DNA of 64,000 nucleotides from Eucalyptus grandis (lineage: Eukaryota; Streptophyta; Magnoliopsida; Myrtales; Myrtaceae): positions 29,413,669 through 29,477,668 of the forward strand of contig NC_052614.1 in the NCBI RefSeq assembly GCF_016545825.1. The letters run 5' to 3'. Of this stretch, positions 22,801 through 35,251 are shown piece by piece (within the stretch, counting starts at the first letter, position 1; each line of letters starts with the position of its first letter). The translations under genes were made by a program, and so were the position numbers. The notes under the pieces are model-generated. The model saw nothing but the letters and a program-made list of their open reading frames with translations, was not told the DNA's origin and made no database searches.

Positions 22801-24929
22801 AAATGAGCCAAATAACACCAAGTTATCTTGAGCATATGTTCAAACAGATGGTGAGCATCTCGGATGACAATCCTATGTGCAAGTAATGTTTGGACATAAC
22901 AGTCTCGCATCAGCAAAAGTCTAGTTTACATTAACGAAAATAGCTCTCATGGCAATCGTTTTCCAGGCTAGTATCAACCCAGGATTTACTCTTAGTCTAT
23001 ACTTGAGAATTAATTGAAGCGATGAAAATTATTAAAAGAGGGATGAAATCTGGATGCCAAGAAGTCCCCCTCAGAGTGACGTAATAAATGCCGTGATATA
23101 TTAATGGCGGCATTTGCTCTCGATATAGTAGTTGAATATAATACGCCTTAGTCCATAAATAAAGGAAATTGAAAAATTGAAGCTATAAATCAAAGTGTTG
23201 ATTATATATTGGTCGAACCAATTGCTTTTACAATGAACCATTTATAATAAATGCTATACCTTATTCACCAGAGAGAAGGTTGCGTCTATTTTCACATAAT
23301 CAAGCATATCATCAATCAACTCATTATTGGTCTTTCCATAACCCAAATCGTGAAAAAAAAAAGAAAAAAAAAGAATGAACACATGTGGTCACATTCTCTC
23401 GTGAATTCCAAAACATTGTCGTCATGATCCAAAAAGTCTTTTCTAAGGGATCATCCCCAAAAAAAAAAAAAAAAAGGAATGGCCAATTGCTTAAAGATTT
23501 ATTGTAAAGCAATCATCAACCTTTTATAATAAATTTAATAAGTTAGAGCAAATGATTTTTGATAGTTTTTTAGTGCTGGTTGCAAAAGTTTCTCTATAAA
23601 TACAGGCTAACACTAAGAGCATAAATGGAAGAAAAAAAACAGGCTGGTATATAATATGGGTTAAATCAGGGTCTTGGCAACACTAGAATGGACGTCAGTG
23701 AAAGACGAAACTGCATAAATGCAATTCCGCCTTCAGTTGCCGAGGCTTCATTTTAGGGGACCAATCTTTTCAAATTCTCAACGCTAATATAGAAGCGTTA
23801 TTGGTGGGATTGTTGAACGAATCCATGCAGCGCATTTTAAAAGAAACGGCAGATCCTTTACTTGCCGTTAGCCCATTGCAATGTGAAGTAATGGTTGAAA
23901 GAGTGAACCTTGGTTGGTATCTGGCTGCTCTTCTCGAAGAACTTAATATCTGGAATATCCCAACTGCAGTCCTCTAAACCGTCTTGACTGATTTGGCAGC
24001 AACTGTCGGATGTAGAACAGAAGGACGGCATAAGTTAGCTTTCTAATGTCAAAACATGGACAGTGTCAAAAACGCTGTTATTTTGGCTTTTCCTTTTCTT
24101 TTCTTTTTTTGTGTTGGGGAGCTCCGTTGGGGGAGGGAGAAGAGGGAAGGGGGAGGGGGTGGTGGGGGCGCGGCGGCGATATCTTGGGTCTTCATGAAAT
24201 TTAGGCCTTTGGCATCCAGGACTTTTGAGGTGAGTTTCCAGAAACTTTGCGGTTCCTCTTTCAATACTTTCGCGTTGAGTTTTTTTTTTTCTTTTCTTTT
24301 TAAGGATGCAACGTTGTCAACCTTATGATTTGTTAACCCTTTGCCGCACCATTAGTTGGCTCTTAAGGCGATGAATGTTGGTATGATAATCACAATAAAA
24401 TTGATAATTTCAAATAAGAGTTGGCTAACTTCAAAAGCATTGGTAAACATTAGATAGATATCGGTAGATTATCAACGTAGTTGATAACCTTAGAAGCATA
24501 AGCAAGTGTTGATACTTTCAAAACCAAGCAAGATTAACGTGACGGATGTTATATACCAGTCAAGTTGAGGTTCGTAATTTCACACAAGAATTGATGAATT
24601 TTTCAAGGCATTGGTAAGCCACAAAAATAACTATAGGCACAAATCAGTTGGTAATCTTACAAATATAAATAGATGCTGGTACTTTTCTAACCAAGTAAGT
24701 GATAAAAAGTTGATAAATAATTAAAATTAACTGACAACATAATGTAAAATGTTGGCATTTGGTAATCTCAAATAAAACTTTAATTTAAAAAAAGATAAAA
24801 AAAAATATGAAAAGGAGAAAAATAACAATTTAAAAAGAACAAAGTGGGGCTCTGCGTCAAATTAATAGAGGGTCAGGTCGCAATCACATTACCTATGTCT
24901 CTCCTAGAACACAAAAACACTTATTAGTA
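22801..24929. other. Intergenic, largely unassigned
   Basis: At 23690-24040 there is a low-copy-looking stretch of balanced composition without a recognised protein. At 24060-24330 there is a G-rich/T-rich low-complexity block. From 24350 to 24800, words such as AATAAGAGTTGG and TTGGTAAAC look like the reverse complement of the AACTCTTATTTAAATTA-rich parts of 16200-16650 and 19310-19750, so it is probably a diverged copy of that repeat. No gene is supported. Confidence 0.4.
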
Positions 24930-26028
24930 CTAGAGCGCAAGGCCGTGCCACGCACGGGCATAAATTAAAGTACCGCAACTGTAATCTTAGTAGAACATTA
25001 ATTTTATTTATTAGTTTAAGGAAAAAAATATTACATACATAGAAAATTTTTAGATTTATTTAACGTACATAAAATCTGTATAGCAAGAGATGTTAATCAT
25101 TAGAGGTGCACATCCTTGATTCTTTGTATGCATGAAACTGGGTACTTTTCTCGCCAAGATAATGGCTTGTCAACTTGTAATGCCAACCCCAGCACACTCT
25201 GCAGTTGGACAAAATTTATTTAACTAAAAAGAAATGCACGTCTTTAAAATTTTACAAATTAGTAAATGGTAGGTTTATCGTAGACTGCTAATTGGATGAT
25301 CGTTTATTCCTTTCTAACTCACATTCTCTCATAATTTCAATACTAAGTAATAATAGTGTATATTTTTATCGTCTAATTTTTATGTTGCATCCATCGTACT
25401 TGTAGTTTACTAAACTTATTATTTCTCTAAACCATTAAAGTTATAAGATATCTAGGCGTTTCCAGTTTTGTTTGCATGTATGAAATCAGCTTTGAAGCCA
25501 TCTTCTTTGAGGAGCATCGGGTAGCGGCCGTGACCTTGTGCAATTAACACCTAGAACTAATTGATCAGGGGAAGATTTCTGTTTGTACTCTTATCTATTG
25601 AACCTTGTGATAATATTTCTCACGGACTTGGAAAAAAGAGATTATTAACTAATACTCAGTCCTAATTCCTAAATCTGTCACTTTAAGATCAAATTTTACA
25701 TAAAAGTTTCAGTTTTTCCTTTATGAATTGATTATTAAGCTTTATTCACTTTATAGTATTGCAACTTTTGATTATGTGTTTCATTTTCACGTACCTTTTC
25801 TACATGTCTATTGCATTAGAACCAATTTGTCTGTAAAATTTTATGGGACCATGATCAATTATTTTAAAAGCTCAAATTATTAGATAAATGCGTGATTTAT
25901 TATTTAAATATTATAATGTAGAGAAGTGATAAATTTTAGGAGTAAGTAAAACCCGCCTATAATGTATGGTGCCATTTGCCAAATTTGAAGCATGGATGTT
26001 CAACAAATGTTTTAATGATAGATATAGA
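24930..26028 (-). mobile_element. Non-autonomous Helitron
   Basis: On the minus strand the element starts with TCTATATCTATC at 26028 and ends with CTAG at 24933-24930. A hairpin, GCCCGTGC-GTG-GCACGGCC (7 of 8 stem pairs), lies about 10 bases before the end. The host base before the start is A and the base after the end is T, as expected for Helitron insertion between A and T without duplication. The interior is AT-rich and has no Rep/helicase frame, so it would depend on an autonomous copy elsewhere. Confidence 0.8.
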
Positions 26029-26369
26029 TTAGTTGATAAAGGTAACTTTAGCTAATTAGAAAGGTTGACCTTCGTTGGTCATAATTCAAGTAAAATAAAT
26101 CCCTCATTTTTGGGATTCTATTAATTTTGGATCTCAAATATGCATTTGATGGGATGAAAAGGGGGAAAGAAAAGAAACATATGCACTTGATTGACATTAA
26201 GATTTCTGATTAAAAAGAAAGAATAAGAAGGACGGGGAGGGGGCACACGTTACACTTGACAAGATGACCACCCCAAAGAAAAAAAAAAAGTTGCACCTCG
26301 ATTGTGAATTGGCGTCAAAAGCAAACCTACTCTCTCTAGAATGCTTTGATTGGCTTGGTCTTTGTAGTC

Positions 26370-27720
26370 ATTGTTGCGACTTACCCTTTTCATTCGGAAG
26401 GAAAAAAATAGGTTTAGAGGTATTGTCTAATTCGAAGCAACGACTCTTTATTAAGTGCAGGCTCTCCTAAGTCCATATCTCGCACGACGTTGGATTTTAG
26501 TTTTTTAGTTCTTAACAACGTAAATATTTTTAGGAGCCGCCACTAACTTATTGGAGTCGGCCGAAAACCAATTGAGATGCGAGAGTGTGGTCTTGATTCC
26601 TACAAAATAAGAGATTCTAGAGTCGGGGACTCGATTACGCTAATATCTATTATCCTCCTTTTGCTCTAACTTGGAAGGTCATTACTTAAGTAGTCACACG
26701 GTATTGATTGCCAATTATAATCCTAAATGCATCAAAAGTTGCTAAATGATCATACAAATGTTTTTGTAAGGTTCATTTTCATCAAATTCTAAACTAATCC
26801 TAACCTATTGTAGAAAAGTGACAAACAACCAATTTATTAAAAGACAGTGTGATAAGTAGACACCCAAATATTATTGAAATGATTTCTAAAGCAAAAGCGA
26901 AAAAGAAAATCCAATACGAGTAGGGCAATGAATATACATAGCCATACCGTAAGTCCCCGGACATGATCCCAATGAGCTAGCTGCAAATCAAGTTTAAATT
27001 CTTTCAAAAGGATACTCCACTAGGACTAAGCTACATGTATACTAATTAAACAAAACTAAACTAAATTTAATGCTAAAACTTAAAAATTTCATGAAAACCT
27101 ACTTCCGAGCATCTTGAATTCAATCGGACTGGTTCCTTGAGTCCAGTCCGAATAAAGACAAAATTTTGGCCTCGCCGAGATGGGCTAAAGGGCGCAGTTG
27201 AGTCCATCCTCAAGCTCACTCCGTTTTAACTTCTTCTTTTTTTTGATGACCCAGGGAACCCCCGCACGGCCGGCAGCCGGAGAGTAAACCCTGGGGTACA
27301 CGTGCTAGCCACCACACACGTGCACCAGGTAAGTCGCCGAAAATGCCTCTGCCAGCATTCCCCCGCTTCGCGGGGGATTCGAACCCTCGACCTCTCTTTC
27401 GAGAGAGGGAGTGCCGAACCAGCAGAGCCACCCTAGCGGGTGGTACACTCCGTTTTAACTTTCATAAGCCCGATTTCAAAAAACTCCTAATTTAAGCCCA
27501 TGTTCATTTGACTTAACCCAAGCCCAAATTAAGAAGACTCACGATTAGCCAACTCCTCCACTAAAGCAACACCAAGGCCATGCTAAAGCCTCTTTCAAAC
27601 AAGGATAGATTAAACCCAAGTCCATGTTAAACCCATTTATTATTGTAGAGCTCATATCCTAATTTCTATTCTTCACACTCACTTACTCTTCACACTCAAC
27701 TCATCCATACAAACACTTCC
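26370..27720. repeat. Dispersed repeat family D, fragment 3 (longest)
   Basis: It carries both the upstream block (CATATCTCGCACGACGTT, GGAGCCGCCACTAACTTATT, TAGAGTCGGGGACT) and the downstream block (ACATGATCCCAATGAGCTAG, AATTTCATGAAAACCTACTT), linking fragments 1, 2 and 4 as one family. A SINE is inserted at 27233-27445. No coding sequence is seen. Confidence 0.5.
27233..27445 (-). mobile_element. tRNA-derived SINE, full length
   Basis: Read on the minus strand it begins near 27445 with a tRNA-like head. There is an A box, TGGCTCTGCTGG, and a perfect B box, GGTTCGAATCC. It ends in an A-rich tail (the T run at 27236-27244 on the plus strand). The 16-base duplication CACTCCGTTTTAACTT flanks it at 27217-27232 and 27446-27461 without mismatch. 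It is non-coding, transcribed by RNA polymerase III, and moved by LINE machinery. Confidence 0.92.
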
Positions 27721-27792
27721 AGAACATGAAACTTCCCCTCTTTTGGTTCCTTCTTTCACTCCTCGTACTATTTACTAAGGACATATTTGATA

Positions 27793-28306
27793 GGGTTAAT
27801 ACCTTGAAAAACCAAAAACTGGTACATTTGTGATAAATTTCCCAAAAACTATTTTTTTTTATCATGAAAAACTCCAAATTGGTGCACCTGTAACAAATTT
27901 ACCCCGATTGATCATAAAAAACCTTAAACTTGTACATTTATGACAAATTTACCATAAACTAATTTATTCGACCGCAAAAAACCCTAAACTGATAAATTTA
28001 TGACAAATATACCCTCCACTAAATTGGATTAATACCACAAAAAAATCACAAAAATTGTAAATTGTGATAAACGGAGCATAAAATCCCAAATTGATATATC
28101 ATTAAACTGTCACGTGTAATTTAATTTAATAATTTGACAATAAAATTTAACAAAAACTAACATGGGGTAAATTTGTCACAAGTGTACAAGTTTGGAGTAA
28201 ATTTGTCAAAAATATACTAGTTTGGGATTTTTGGTAGTCAAAAAAATGGTTTGGGGTAAATTTTTCACAGGTGTTACTAGTTTATGGTTTTTGAATGTAT
28301 TAACCC
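27793..28306. mobile_element. Mutator-type foldback MITE, copy 2
   Basis: The termini GGGTTAATACC and GTATTAACCC are flanked by a perfect 9-base duplication, TATTTGATA (27784-27792 and 28307-28315). The arms hold the same iterated units (GACAAATTTACC with GGTACA) in inverted arrangement. It is about 514 bases long and non-coding. Confidence 0.93.
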
Positions 28307-28699
28307 TATTTGATAACCATCATATTTTTCTATTATTTTGTTTCCTATAACAGAAAAGAAATAGAAAACAATTTGGCGACGTTAGCTAATTATTTTATTC
28401 CAATTGACCAGGAAATATATTTGAAATATAAAAAAATCAAAAATATCTACTTATTTATTTTGAGAATAGAAATGTTATCAAACACATCCTAAACTTTTTG
28501 TGTCCATTGTTTTAGTTAGTGGAATAAGAGCCCATTAAAGACAGCGCCACAAAATCTCAAGCCACAAACAAATGGACTTCACTACTGACTACCAATCATC
28601 GTGTCGATTCATCATATATATTCCAGCCGTACGCTCCATCTAGCAAGCATCACACATGTAACACCAAAACATGTGCAGAACAAGGAGCCAAACAGGAGA

Positions 28700-29849
28700 G
28701 AAAAAAGAAGGGCGGGACATACGGCCATATACTGGAAACTCAGAAAAATGAACTCAAAATGAATCAATCAAAGACGGATGTTGCGATTTAAAAATGAAAT
28801 GGTCATCAAAATGTTTTAAATCAGGAGACGTTCCCCAGACAATAACAGAGCTTCATTTAGACATTTCTTCAAACACCCGGTGTGCAGTGCATCGAGGAGA
28901 AGTAACTGACCGTTCTACGCCCGAACTCGGATCTAGACCCGTGGCGCCAAAGAAATCAACTCCGTTGGACATGGAACACCCAAGAACCGGAGAAACCAAG
29001 CCCAGGTCGTCCTTTAAACGGAACGAGGCGGAGCTGAAGGGGCTCGTGTGGGTGACCATTTAACGAGGAAGTCCCTACCCGGCTCGGAGACGACGACTAG
29101 TGGGCGAGTTCGAGGCGAACCGCGGCTCTGGCCGGCTCCAAGCCAAGATCCTTGGGAAAGAGCGACTCAAACTAAACAACCAAAGAGCACTCGCGAGATG
29201 CGGGCAACGACTTAACGGAGATACGACACCCAAAACGCCAAGAGCCCCCTACCGAGATGGTGACAATGGAAATAGAAGACCATGTTCATTCCATACACGA
29301 AAACGGGATGAACCGTGATCTCACATCTTTTGACCCCGTCAAGCCCCGAGATCATTGGAAGACAGCACTGACGACGACGGCAGCAAGAGGCGTAACCTTG
29401 AGCAAGGACCGTCGGAAATGATTGTCTTCACCCTCTCAGTCTCTCCCTTTAAAGAGCAACCAAACAGCGATTCTCCTCCTCGAGGTCGACGCCCCCGTCC
29501 TCTCTGTTGGTCACTTCCCCGACAAAAATTCTCGCTCAACGATCGCCGCCGCCGCTGCAATGTTGTCTCTGCTGTACGAGCGTCCTTCCTTGCTCGTCTC
29601 CTCGAGCGTGAAGAAACAGCAACTTGGACACCTATCAATCGGTCTCAAGGGCGGGTGGCCATGTACATTCACATCCACAAATTTGCAGGAGAAAGGTACG
29701 GCTTGCAATCAATGAATTCCAGAGTTCACACAGCCAACAAGACAGGCAAGGCGGGTGCCGCATATCCAACTGCAAATCAGTATCCAGTTCATTTTCTCAG
29801 CTCCCTTTCCTAAAAATGGCTTGGTACTTCATCAGCGGCAGCTCAAGAT
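28700..29849. other. GC-rich, low-copy region split by the copia insertion
   Basis: I do not recognise a protein. The stretch is richer in GC and CpG than its surroundings, and short frames occur on both strands (for example 29422-29715 plus and 29059-28853 minus). One minus frame ends in AHRVFEEMSK, which recalls pentatricopeptide repeats but is too short to call. Its rightmost bases AAGAT are the target duplication of the copia element, so the sequence resumes at 36080. It may be an exon or promoter of a disrupted gene. Confidence 0.25.
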
Positions 29850-30663
29850 TGTTGGTAAAATATGTCTTCGAAATTGGGTACTACAATGAAATCGGATCGA
29901 GTAAAACAACTCGGACTTTGAGGCGTGATATCACTTTCTTTAAGGATTTATTTGCCCCACAACGTTGCTAATGGTCACCGGCAAAAATCCTCCAGGACAC
30001 AACAAAGTCTCGGATGAGAATACTAAATAGCAATTTTAGTATTTCTCCAGGGTCTCTCTAAGAAACAATTGAAAAAATTGGCTGCTGTTTTTCAGAAAGA
30101 GGACTCGAAAATGACAACACTTTTCTTTCCGAAAATGACAAGTATATATATGAAACAAGATTGCAGCTCTTCGCGAAAATTACGAACAAACACGTCTTTA
30201 GAAAATTGTTCGGATAAACCAATGTGACTCTTCGAAAGAAATCGAATAACGAACAATTGCAATCCTTCGGAAAATTAAAACCGAATAAATAATTTTCCAA
30301 AGGTTGTCTTGAAAGGACACAAACAAAATTCGGAATTTAAAAAAAAAAAATAGAATTTCGAATTTTCATTTATATTTCATTTCCGAAATTCTCAAATTAA
30401 AAGGCAACCTTTGAACTAAAAATAATAATAATAAAAATAAAAAATAATAATAAATAGCAAGGGATTAATGCTAATTAAATCGCTAAGTGCTAAGTGCGCC
30501 AAATAATCGCGCACCCGCACGCGGGTATGGTGGGGTCTAGCCCCACCTAATCACTCCTTTAACTACAAAAGGAAATCCCACATTAATAAACTGACATTCC
30601 TACTCCCACATTTTCTATGTGGGACAAAGTAAAAAGCACTCATTTTGTTTTAACAAACAAACA
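29850..30663 (-). repeat. Copia 3' LTR
   Basis: This is the left-hand copy on the map. It ends in CCAACA at its outer edge (plus-strand TGTTGG at 29850). Its inner edge, next to the purine tract, lacks about eight bases found in the partner LTR (GGAATTTT region). A TATATATA box is near 30143-30152, expected to drive transcription on the minus strand. Confidence 0.9.
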
Positions 30664-31236
30664 ATCCCCCACTTTGTTTGTAAAACAAAGATTTCAAAAT
30701 AAAATTTTAAAAACCATACAGCCAAAGTTTAAGTAAGATTAATATACATACATAAATGTCTCTTTTGAGTTAAACCTTTACTTAGTGCAAGTATATCAAA
30801 GCTCTATCAAAGTGACAAGTAGCTCGGCTTTAAACTTGTACTTTTATGTAATTGAACCGGACATACCACACATACACTAACCTCGTGTTTCAGCGAGAAT
30901 TTCTATATTACTCCGCACTATTATGTCATTGTGCTTGATCCTGTTTCATGAGCTCTCTAGAAAGCAACCCTCACTTTCGTAAGAAGCGGCATCACTTCTA
31001 AGCTCATATAGGTGAAGTATCTATCATGTGTTTCTGTTACTATCAACACACTACAAACTTGTATCATACTTCATTAAGAATTCAATTCAGCCTACAAAAC
31101 GTAACAGACAATACTGACTTATCATATCAGGGCTATGTCAGTATTAAACAATCACATTCAATAACTTGTTATTACCCATTAAACCTTGTAACTAGTGATG
31201 TTCTAGAAAAAAGTCGGGTTACCATTATTGGTGATT

Positions 31237-34200
31237 TCAATTAAAGGGTTTCATCCCCATTTCTTGTGAGGTCGTTATTACCATATGTCTTGGTAAAGCC
31301 TTCGTCAAAGGATCGGCAAGACTTTTACTTGACCTCACATAGACAATTGTTATGGTACCATCTTTAATCAATTGTCTCACATATTCATGTCTTAGACTAA
31401 TGTGTCTAGACTTACCATTATAGGTGCTACTATTGGCTCTTGCCAAAGTGGCCTGACTATCACAGTGGATAGAGATAGGAGGCATAGGACTAGGCCATAA
31501 TTTGATATCCAACAACAAATTTCTAATCCACTCAGCCTCTTTCCCAGTTGCCGCCAAAGCAATAAATTCAGATTCCATTGTTGAGTGAGTTATACATGTC
31601 TGTTTCTTGCTCGCCCAAGATATAGCACCTCCAGCTAGTGTGAAGATCCATCCAGAAGTGGAACGCTCATCTCCCACACTTGTAATCCAACTAGCATTGG
31701 TGTATCCTTCTAATACAGCCGGATAATTACTGTAGAACAATCCTAAATTTTTAGTTCTCTTAAGATAACCAAAAATTCTAGCAATAGCTCTCCAATGTTC
31801 TGTACTTGGATTACTTGTATACCTACTCAACTTGCATACAGAATAAGCAATATCGGGTCTAGTACAATGCATCGCATACACATACATTAAAGACCCTATA
31901 GCACTTGCATATTCTAGTTGTGCCACCGTTCTACCAGTATTATAATTTAATTTAATACTAGAATCAAATGGAGTACTTATTTCTTTAAAACCAAGATGTT
32001 GAAATTTATTTAATAATTTTTCAACATAACTACATTGGCTTAAAGAATAACCCCCACTATTTTTCTTAACTTTAATATCTAAGATAGTATCTACTTCACC
32101 CAAATCCTTCATTTTAAACATGGAAGTTAGATACTTCTTAGTTTCATTAACTCAGTCATATTCGTTCCAAAGATAAGCATATCATCAACATACAAGCACA
32201 CTAAGACACCATAGTCTTTAGTGAATTTAGAGTATATACATCTATCGGCACTATTATTGATGAAACCATTTGACAATATGATCGAATTAAACTTTTCATG
32301 CCACTGCTTAGGAGCTTGCTTAAGTCCATAAAGAGACTTAATCAATTTACATACTTTTCTTTCATTTCCAGGAAGAACAAAACCCTCCGGTTGTTCCATG
32401 TAAATCTCCTCATTTAAGTCTCCATTTAAGAAAGTAGTTTTAACATCCATTTGATGAACACAAAGATCATAAATGGAAGCTAGAGCAAAAAGAACCCGAA
32501 TGGAAGTTATACGTGCAACAGGAGCATATGTATCAAAATAATCTATTCCTTCTTTTTGTCTATATCCTTTAACTACAATCCTAGCTTTAAAAGCTTGAAT
32601 AGAACCATCAAAATGTTATTTTCTTCTAAAAACCCATTTTCATCCAATAGGTTTTGATCCTTTTGGTAAATCTACTAATACCCAAGTATTATTGGACATA
32701 ATTGAGTCCATTTCATCATTCACAGCTTCTTTCCAAAAGAAGCATCTCTAGAAGACATAGCATCATCAAAGCTTCCAGGATCATCTTCTAAATTTAACAC
32801 TAAAGGGTATTTATTTACCACATTATTATCTACATCTCCTTCAACAAGAAAAACATGAGTAATAAAATCAGGACCTAAGTCTTTTATTTTCCTAACTCTA
32901 GTACTTCTCCTTAATTCAATCATGTCTTTAGAATTCGTTTCTTTCTCTTGAAAATCACTTTGAGTTTCAATAGATCTTGAATTATTTTCAATCATTTCAG
33001 AACTTGTAAAACATTTATTCTCAAAGAATTCTACGTCTCTCGATTCTACTATGACATTAGACTCTAAATCAAGAAGCCTATAAGCTTTACTATTTTCAGC
33101 ATACCCTACGAAAACACTTTTGATAGCTCTAGGACCGAGCTTTGTTCTCTTAGGATCTGGAGCTCGGTAGTACACTAAACACCCCCACACTTTAAGATAT
33201 GACAAATTTGGCTTTCTACCTTTCCATATTTCATAAGGGGTTATGTCATTTTTCTTGGAAGGTATTCTATTATGAATATAGCATGCAGTAAGTAATGCTT
33301 CTCCCCAAAGATTAATTGGTAGCTTTGAATTTGAAAGCATACAATTAACCATTTCTCCAAGAGATCGATTTTTCCTCTCAGCTAAACCATTTTGTTGTGG
33401 AGTATATGGTGCTGAAGCTTGATGAATAATACCATGTTCTTCACAAAATGAAGAGAATTCATTTAAGAAATATTCTCCACCTCTATCTGATCGTAGAACT
33501 TTGATTTTCTTTTCTAATTGATTCTCTACTTCAGCTTTATATTTCTTAAACATGGTAAATGTTTCATCCTTCAATCTCATGAGATAAACATATAAGAACC
33601 TACTACAATCATCCATAAAGGTAATAAAATACCTTTTACCTCCACGTGTTAGCATACCATTAAATTCACATATATCACTATGAACCAAATCCAATAAATT
33701 CGAATTTCTTTTAACACTAGGAAATGGCTTCTTAGTAAGTTTTGACTTAGCACATATTTCACATTTATCAAATTCGCCATTAAAATTTATCAAGTCTAAT
33801 TTTCTCATGTTCTTCAAATAACGAATATTTATATGTGTCAACCTACTATGCCATAAAATTGAAGACTTGACAATATAAGCAGAACTAGAAATATTATTAT
33901 TAATACTCAGTTGATACATGCCATCATTGGCATAACCCTTCCCAACAAACAGCCCATTTTTCGAGAGGATAACCTTGTTGGATTCAAACAAAACCCGAAA
34001 CCCCCTCTTACAAAGTAAATCAATAGAAACTAGGTTCTTCCTAATTTCGGGTATAAATAACACATTAAGAAGAATTATCTTCTTTCCAGAAGTGAAGTCT
34101 ATCTCCACCATGCCTTTTCTAGCAACCTTTGCAAGAGCATTATTCGCCATCAGGACCTCTTGAACATTTGAGTCAACAATCTCTTCAAATTGCTTGAACA

Positions 34201-35227
34201 TGTATTTGTCCTTGCACACATGAACAGTTGCTCCAGAATCTATCCACCAACCGGATTGGACAGTGGTAGAATTAATTTCAGAAACCATAGCCATCGCATC
34301 ATTTATTTCAGAAATTTCCATGTTCGAAATCATGGCTACATAATTTTCTTCAACCAGATTTGCATCTGCTTTCACCACCAGAATGTTCATGTCATTTGAA
34401 ATGCTCTTACGGTGAATGCAATCCTTGGCGTAGTGTCCCTGTTTGCCACATACAAAACAACAACCCTTTTGCTTCTTTTGTGTTCTCTTGAATTTATGCC
34501 CCCCGCTTTTTACTTTGAAGTTCTGGCCGAGTTTCCATTTTTTATCCACAAAATTCACCTTGGAATTGTACAAAATAGAATTATCGCGTAAACGTGACTC
34601 TTCCTCAATGCGAAGATGTTTCTGTATTTGCTCCAAAGTAAAGTCCTCCGACTTGTGAATCAACCTTTTTCCATAGTCTTTCCAACTTGGAGGCAATTTT
34701 GCAATAATTGCTCCAACTTGAAAAGCTTCTGGAATATCAATCTTGAGAACACAAATCTTATTCACAATCACTTGCAATTCATGGACTTGTTCTAGCAAGG
34801 GCTTAGTATCAATAAACTTGAAATCAAAATACTTTGCAATTAGATATTTGTTGGTACCTTGCTCCTCCGCTTTGTACTTGAATTCCAGTGCATTCCAAAT
34901 TTCTCTGGCTGGCTTCATTTCAGTGAATAAGTCGTACAGACGATCGGAGAGTGTGTTCAGAATGTGTCATTGACAAAGTAATTCATCCTCCGCGCGTTTC
35001 TTCTTTTCCTTATTAACCCTCTCAATGGCTTCCGCACTTGACTGTCCTCCATCGAAAGTAGGCTTAGGATCTTCTATAGGCGCCAAGTTAGGATCCAGAA
35101 TGTAGGAGAACTTTAGAGCAGTGAGTAAGAACATCATCTTGTCCCTCCAGCGAGCAAAATTGTTCCTATCGAACCAGTCTAGTTTGACCATATCTTGATT
35201 CATAACTTTGATTGTCTCCGACTCCAT
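31237..35227 (-). pseudogene. Copia gag-pol polyprotein, broken
   Basis: The frame opens with ATG at 35227 (MESETIKVMNQ). Domains follow in order: UBN2-type gag; zinc knuckle CFVCGKQGHYAKDC (about 34455-34410); aspartic protease WWIDSGA (near 34250); integrase with HSRLTHI, SDICE, SDRGGEY and LAERKNR (33860-33330); reverse transcriptase with YVDD (near 32185); and RNase H (31760-31237). Breaks are an in-frame TGA in gag at 34969-34967, a one-base frameshift near 32735, in-frame TGA at 32642-32640 and TAA at 32618-32616, and a one-base frameshift near 32148. The 732-codon gag-protease-integrase stretch is uninterrupted. No complete polyprotein can be made from this copy. Confidence 0.93.
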
Positions 35228-35251
35228 TATAGCAAAATAAATCCTTAAAAT
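35228..35251 (-). other. Copia leader lacking the usual tRNA primer site
   Basis: Only 24 bases separate the 5' LTR from the gag ATG. The expected initiator-tRNA complement (TGGTATCAGAGC, usual in plant copia elements) is absent. The leader instead reads TTTTAAGGATTTATTTTGCT on the minus strand. That is complementary, with one bulge, to the LTR sequence at 35358-35340. Confidence 0.6.

Noticed and set aside
27370..27435. tRNA gene candidate from perfect A and B boxes
   Set aside because: The boxes belong to the head of a SINE with an A tail and target duplication. No cloverleaf fold was evident, and sister copies show the same layout.
28853..29059. Pentatricopeptide-repeat-like ending AHRVFEEMSK on the minus strand
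   Set aside because: Only about ten residues fit, the frame stops at once, and the upstream part shows no repeat pattern.
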